Shown here piece by piece: positions 6,315 through 9,182 of a stretch of 9,182 nt of DNA. The DNA is from a bacterium (lineage in GTDB: Bacteria; Bacillota_I; Bacilli_A; RFN20; UBA1709), in assembly GCA_012511355.1 (NCBI GenBank), contig JAAZGG010000137.1:1-9182 (forward strand), in the 5' to 3' direction. The notes below the pieces were generated by a model. That model saw nothing but the letters and a program-made list of their open reading frames with translations. It did no database searches and was not told the DNA's origin. Both the position numbers and the translations under genes were made by a program. How positions within the stretch are numbered: position 1 is the first letter of the stretch; every line of letters starts with the position of its first letter.

Positions 6315-8017
6315 ATATGGAAAAGGTTGACTAAAAGCCAATTCCAAATCCGACTAAAGAAACTGGCAACCGCATTACTGGCTTCACAAATCCAGTTCCA
6401 GACTAGAGTAAAGAAGCCAACTTTTTCTTTGACATCTAAATTATTGCTTGGGTTTTCTCCATGATTGACATTATCGGCTAAAACATTAATTTTTAAATCA
6501 AGATTTTGAACACTGCCGTCTTGATATTCAATATTGGCCACCAGTTTATAACTTCCTGCTTCTTTTTCGTGACCAGTGTATTCATCGTGGGTAAAGGAGC
6601 AATAGTAAAGTTTAGTCGTATCAATGGCTTTGGATCGACAAAGATATTGGATGATCTCGTTATGAGTTAAGGTATTATAATTTTCAATGTTTAAAATAAC
6701 TTCACTGATATAAAATACTGGTTTGGTATCATCAATAACCGTGATAGTGACTGTAAAAATATTGGACTTATTACCGGCAGCATCACTTACTTGATAGGTA
6801 ATGGTGTAATTACCTACTTTACTTTCTTTACCAGTATAGTTGTTGCTAACTTCAGTGATTTTTGCACTCAAATCTCCATCGTAATTATCAGTAGCGATTA
6901 GACCGCTTCTAATAGTGGCGGAGGAAAGACTGGCTTTGGTGGACTTACTATAGGTTGAACTACCGCTGATGGTTGGCTTAATATCATCTTTCACTTGGAT
7001 GGTTAAGGTTAAAAGAGTATAGTTTCCCGAACTATCTGTCACTTTAAGTACGACATTATAACTCCCGACAATTTCGCTATTAGAACTAAACCCATCACTG
7101 TTAATTACTATTTTATTAGTGATATCCCCATCGTAGTTATCAGTAGCGCTGATATTATTAAGAATACTGTTTAAACTTAATGGTGCCGATAAATTAGAAG
7201 TAAAATTCGCACTGTTATAGACAAAGGTAGGGGCAGTTCGGTCAATAACACTGACATTAATAGTTAGGGAAGCCGTATTGCCGGCCGTGTCACTGACTTC
7301 AAAGACAATAGGCCAAAGGCCTAGGGTATGCATGTTGGCACTATAATCGTCACTTTTGACGACAATCCGATCCGTTATATCGCCATCGACATCATCAACC
7401 GCCGTTAAGTGGGATTTGATAATAGAGACCGAAACGGGATTATTGACATCTGTGATATAAACACCACTATAACCATCAATGACGGGGCTGTTATCGGACA
7501 AGGGGCCAACACTGATTTCGTAATGAGTAGCATCATCATTACTGTTAGGCAAAATTAAAGCTCGAACATTTGGGTTGCTTTGTACGGCCGAAATCGTTTT
7601 ACCAATTGCCGTTTTGGTATCAGTGGGGAATGCATTAGGACCATGACCAAGAATGATAAACATCTCAGGCAGGCATTCATCCCCGTATTCAAAACAGGGT
7701 TCCTGTTCATAAGAATAGAGTAGATCTTCAGCAATAGCCCGCAAGCCATCAAGTTCGTCTTCGCTAGGATCGGCACTTAAAGTATAATTATTAGGACGAT
7801 AGCTCCTAGTAGCCATTACATAACCTTGATCTTCCATGGCATGAAATTCACAAAAATAGAAATAAGCGGGCAATTCATAACTAGAGCCATTAATGGTTAC
7901 GGCTTTACCACCATCGGCAAAGATAGGAACGACAGGATGATAGTTTAATAAAAGGCAAAGAATAAATACGAGAATTCCAATTGGAATCATCAACAAGAAA
8001 GTCTTGTTTTTGAGCAT
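6308..8017 (-). CDS. Probable membrane-anchored surface protein with Ig-like (HYR/DUF5011-like) repeats
   Basis: The function is unknown. The product has 569 residues. A hydrophobic segment at 7-26 after MLKNK could be a signal anchor or signal peptide. Residues 28-175 form a region I do not recognise, with Cys56 and a close Cys108/Cys115 pair. Four repeats of about 85 residues follow: Pro at 178, 263, 348 and 433 marks each unit. The first three carry DxxDGD (208-213, 293-298, 377-382) and a D-x-x-GN block (243, 328, 412), typical of bacterial Ig-like surface domains; the fourth lacks DxxDGD. The tail, about 533-569, is hydrophobic and aromatic, with WNW twice (540-542, 558-560), and there is no LPXTG motif. 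The start is supported by GGGAGGG at 8024-8030, 6 bases upstream on this strand. It lies downstream of glf, 67 bases away across a terminator. A role in adhesion or envelope structure is inference. Confidence 0.8.
   Translation of the reverse strand: MLKNKTFLLMIPIGILVFILCLLLNYHPVVPIFADGGKAVTINGSSYELPAYFYFCEFHAMEDQGYVMATRSYRPNNYTLSADPSEDELDGLRAIAEDLLYSYEQEPCFEYGDECLPEMFIILGHGPNAFPTDTKTAIGKTISAVQSNPNVRALILPNSNDDATHYEISVGPLSDNSPVIDGYSGVYITDVNNPVSVSIIKSHLTAVDDVDGDITDRIVVKSDDYSANMHTLGLWPIVFEVSDTAGNTASLTINVSVIDRTAPTFVYNSANFTSNLSAPLSLNSILNNISATDNYDGDITNKIVINSDGFSSNSEIVGSYNVVLKVTDSSGNYTLLTLTIQVKDDIKPTISGSSTYSKSTKASLSSATIRSGLIATDNYDGDLSAKITEVSNNYTGKESKVGNYTITYQVSDAAGNKSNIFTVTITVIDDTKPVFYISEVILNIENYNTLTHNEIIQYLCRSKAIDTTKLYYCSFTHDEYTGHEKEAGSYKLVANIEYQDGSVQNLDLKINVLADNVNHGENPSNNLDVKEKVGFFTLVWNWICEASNAVASFFSRIWNWLLVNLFHIK
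6467..7486 (-). repeat. Four tandem Ig-like repeat units inside the surface protein gene
   Basis: The units encode residues about 178-262, 263-347, 348-432 and 433-517, each 85 residues (255 bp) between marker prolines. Units 2 and 3 are closest: both have ATDNYDGD, and their DNA is nearly identical over 21 bases around 6876-6896 and 7128-7148 (one mismatch), 252 bases apart. Unit 1 has VDDVDGD instead, and unit 4 has lost the acidic motif while keeping the AGSYKLVANIEYQDGS-like strand pattern. This suggests duplication with the fourth copy decaying or specialising. Confidence 0.8.
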
Positions 8018-8068
8018 TTTAAGCCCTCCCTTCTATAAGCAACATAGTTAGGGAAAGCGATAATTCCT

Positions 8069-8099
8069 AAAAATAAAAAGCCTCTTAGAATTTAGAGGC
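8069..8099 (-). terminator. Rho-independent terminator overlapping the glf stop codon
   Basis: Read on the minus strand, GCCTCT and AGAGGC form a 6-bp G/C-rich stem (plus-strand 8080-8085 and 8094-8099) with an 8-base loop, followed at once by TTTTTATTTTT (plus-strand A-run 8069-8079). The glf TAA stop (8085-8087) lies in the stem and loop. On the plus strand the same stem is followed by GATTTTT, so it could also stop antisense transcription from the other side. Confidence 0.75.
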
Positions 8100-9182
8100 G
8101 ATTTTTAAAGCTTCATTAACGACTTCATCAATATTGAGATATTTATAAGTGGCCAGTCGTCCAAGCAGATAAAGATTGGGGTAATCTTTAGTTAAGGCAA
8201 GATAAGCTTGATAACGTTTTAAATTATCTTGATTAGATAAGGGATAATAAAGTTTATCATCCTCGCTTGCAAGACGGGGGAATTCTTTGACTGTGACACT
8301 ATAATTTTCACAAGGTTTTTCCATGGTTATTTTATTAAATTCACTTATGCGGGTAAATTTATAGGCATTAGGATAGTTAATGGTGGCCGCCGCTAATTTA
8401 CTACCAAAAGCATATTCTTTAAATTGAAAATCTACGGTGCGGTAGGCAAGACGACCAAAGCAATAGGAAAATAAATCATCAAGACTACCAGTGTAAAAAA
8501 GAGGCTCAGTTATCTTTTTTCCATTTAGTAAAATTATCCCATCTATCAATCTTAAATTGGGCTTGATGCCTAATTTTAGTTTAATGTTTGGGTGCTTTAA
8601 CATTTTTTCAAAAAGGGCGGTATAGCCGTTTCTAGGCATCATTTGATAGCGATCATCAAAGTAGCGATCATCATAACCCATAATGATAGGAACACGTTTG
8701 GCAATACTGGGATCTAGTTCTTCTAAAGCAAGACCCCACTGCTTTTGGCTGTAGTTTTTAAATACACGTTCATGAATATATTTCCCTAATTTAACTAGAC
8801 TAGCATCTGAATTTTTAAGAAGTTCACCTAGAGATATGCGAGAATTATCGGGATAAATTTTCTTTAATTTTGTAATTAATTCTTTAGCATTGCTTTGGGT
8901 TTTTTCGATAGAGGAGAAGTTAAAGGGGATGGGAACAAGTTTAGCATCAACCCTTCCTTTGACACGATGTTCATAGAAAAACCATTCATCAAAATCAATG
9001 AGAAAATCCGCTACATTTTTTAAGTTGGTATGGAAAATATGCGGCCCATATTTTTGAATTAAAAGACCGTTTTTTCTATAGTCATAAAGATTGCCAGCTA
9101 AGGTTTTTCTTTGTTCATAGATCTCGACTTTATAACCTTTATCGGCTAAGAGATGGGCTAGACTACAACCAGCCGGCCCAGC
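8085..9182 (-). CDS. glf: UDP-galactopyranose mutase (5' end outside window)
   Basis: This is a flavoenzyme that interconverts UDP-galactopyranose and UDP-galactofuranose, the donor of galactofuranose for cell-surface polysaccharides. The frame is open to the right edge, giving 365 residues; the visible start AGPAGCSLAHLLADKG is the second part of the FAD-binding GxGxxG fold, so only about 8-12 residues are missing from a family near 370-390. Visible hallmarks: KYGPHIFHTN (44-53 of the visible part), PFNF (86-89), YSQKQWG (144-150), DDRYFDDRYQ (170-179), INYPNAYKFTRISEF (about 278-292) and GRLATYKYLNIDEVVNEAL near the C terminus. An ATG at 8681 is internal, not the start. The gene ends in its own terminator. 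A neighbouring galactofuranosyltransferase might be expected beyond the right edge, but none is seen here. Confidence 0.96.
   Translation of the reverse strand, partial: AGPAGCSLAHLLADKGYKVEIYEQRKTLAGNLYDYRKNGLLIQKYGPHIFHTNLKNVADFLIDFDEWFFYEHRVKGRVDAKLVPIPFNFSSIEKTQSNAKELITKLKKIYPDNSRISLGELLKNSDASLVKLGKYIHERVFKNYSQKQWGLALEELDPSIAKRVPIIMGYDDRYFDDRYQMMPRNGYTALFEKMLKHPNIKLKLGIKPNLRLIDGIILLNGKKITEPLFYTGSLDDLFSYCFGRLAYRTVDFQFKEYAFGSKLAAATINYPNAYKFTRISEFNKITMEKPCENYSVTVKEFPRLASEDDKLYYPLSNQDNLKRYQAYLALTKDYPNLYLLGRLATYKYLNIDEVVNEALKIASKF

Noticed and set aside
7555..7776. A 73-codon minus-strand frame inside the surface protein gene.
   Set aside because: It is a different frame of the same strand, and the main frame is supported by regular repeats and a good ribosome binding site; this one has neither.
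8681..8681. ATG at 8681 as the start of a short separate gene.
   Set aside because: The same frame stays open to the window edge and encodes the N-terminal two-fifths of UDP-galactopyranose mutase, with FAD-fold and KYGPHIFHTN motifs.
1..9182. CRISPR arrays, transposase or integrase genes, tRNA genes, riboswitches and toxin-antitoxin pairs.
   Set aside because: I read both strands for these and saw no direct-repeat/spacer pattern, recombinase motifs, tRNA-like cloverleaf or structured leader. The coding density leaves little room for them.

Overview
The window looks like chromosome from a low-GC Firmicutes/Tenericutes-type bacterium, perhaps an Erysipelotrichia, Acholeplasma or Izemoplasma/RF39 relative. 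Three observations support this. The order map-infA-rpmJ-rpsM-rpsK-rpoA-rplQ-ecfA1-ecfA2-ecfT-truA is the Firmicutes form of the distal spc/alpha ribosomal cluster, with no rpsD between rpsK and rpoA. Strong AGGAGG-type ribosome binding sites precede most core genes. The standard genetic code fits: tryptophan is TGG throughout and no gene carries an internal TGA. The exact taxon cannot be fixed from this stretch.

Positions 1-3009, plus strand: the 3' part of methionine aminopeptidase, then IF-1, bL36, uS13, uS11, the RNA polymerase alpha subunit and bL17, tightly packed as one transcription unit for translation and transcription. A hairpin without a proper U-tract (3018-3047) separates this block from the next.

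Positions 3068-6292, plus strand: a complete energy-coupling module (EcfA1 and EcfA2 ATPases and the EcfT transmembrane subunit) of a shared (group II) ECF vitamin/metal importer, followed by tRNA pseudouridine synthase TruA. These four genes overlap each other by 10, 4 and 13 bp, so they are probably translationally coupled. No substrate-binding S component is present, so it must be encoded elsewhere. A perfect 9-bp hairpin with a T-rich tail overlaps the truA stop codon and ends the operon. The rplM-rpsI pair that often follows truA in Firmicutes is absent.

Positions 6308-9182, minus strand, convergent with truA: a change to cell-surface functions. The right edge holds nearly all of UDP-galactopyranose mutase (glf; only about 8-12 N-terminal residues are missing), which makes UDP-galactofuranose for surface glycans. 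It ends in a terminator that overlaps its own stop codon. Downstream on the same strand is a 569-residue, probably membrane-anchored surface protein. It has an unrecognised N-terminal region, four Ig-like repeats with an exact 85-residue period (the last one degenerate), and a tryptophan-rich C-terminal tail.

The core genes are ordinary. The most interesting material is the surface protein. I found no convincing new defence, mobile or RNA system. There is no intergenic stretch longer than about 70 bases.
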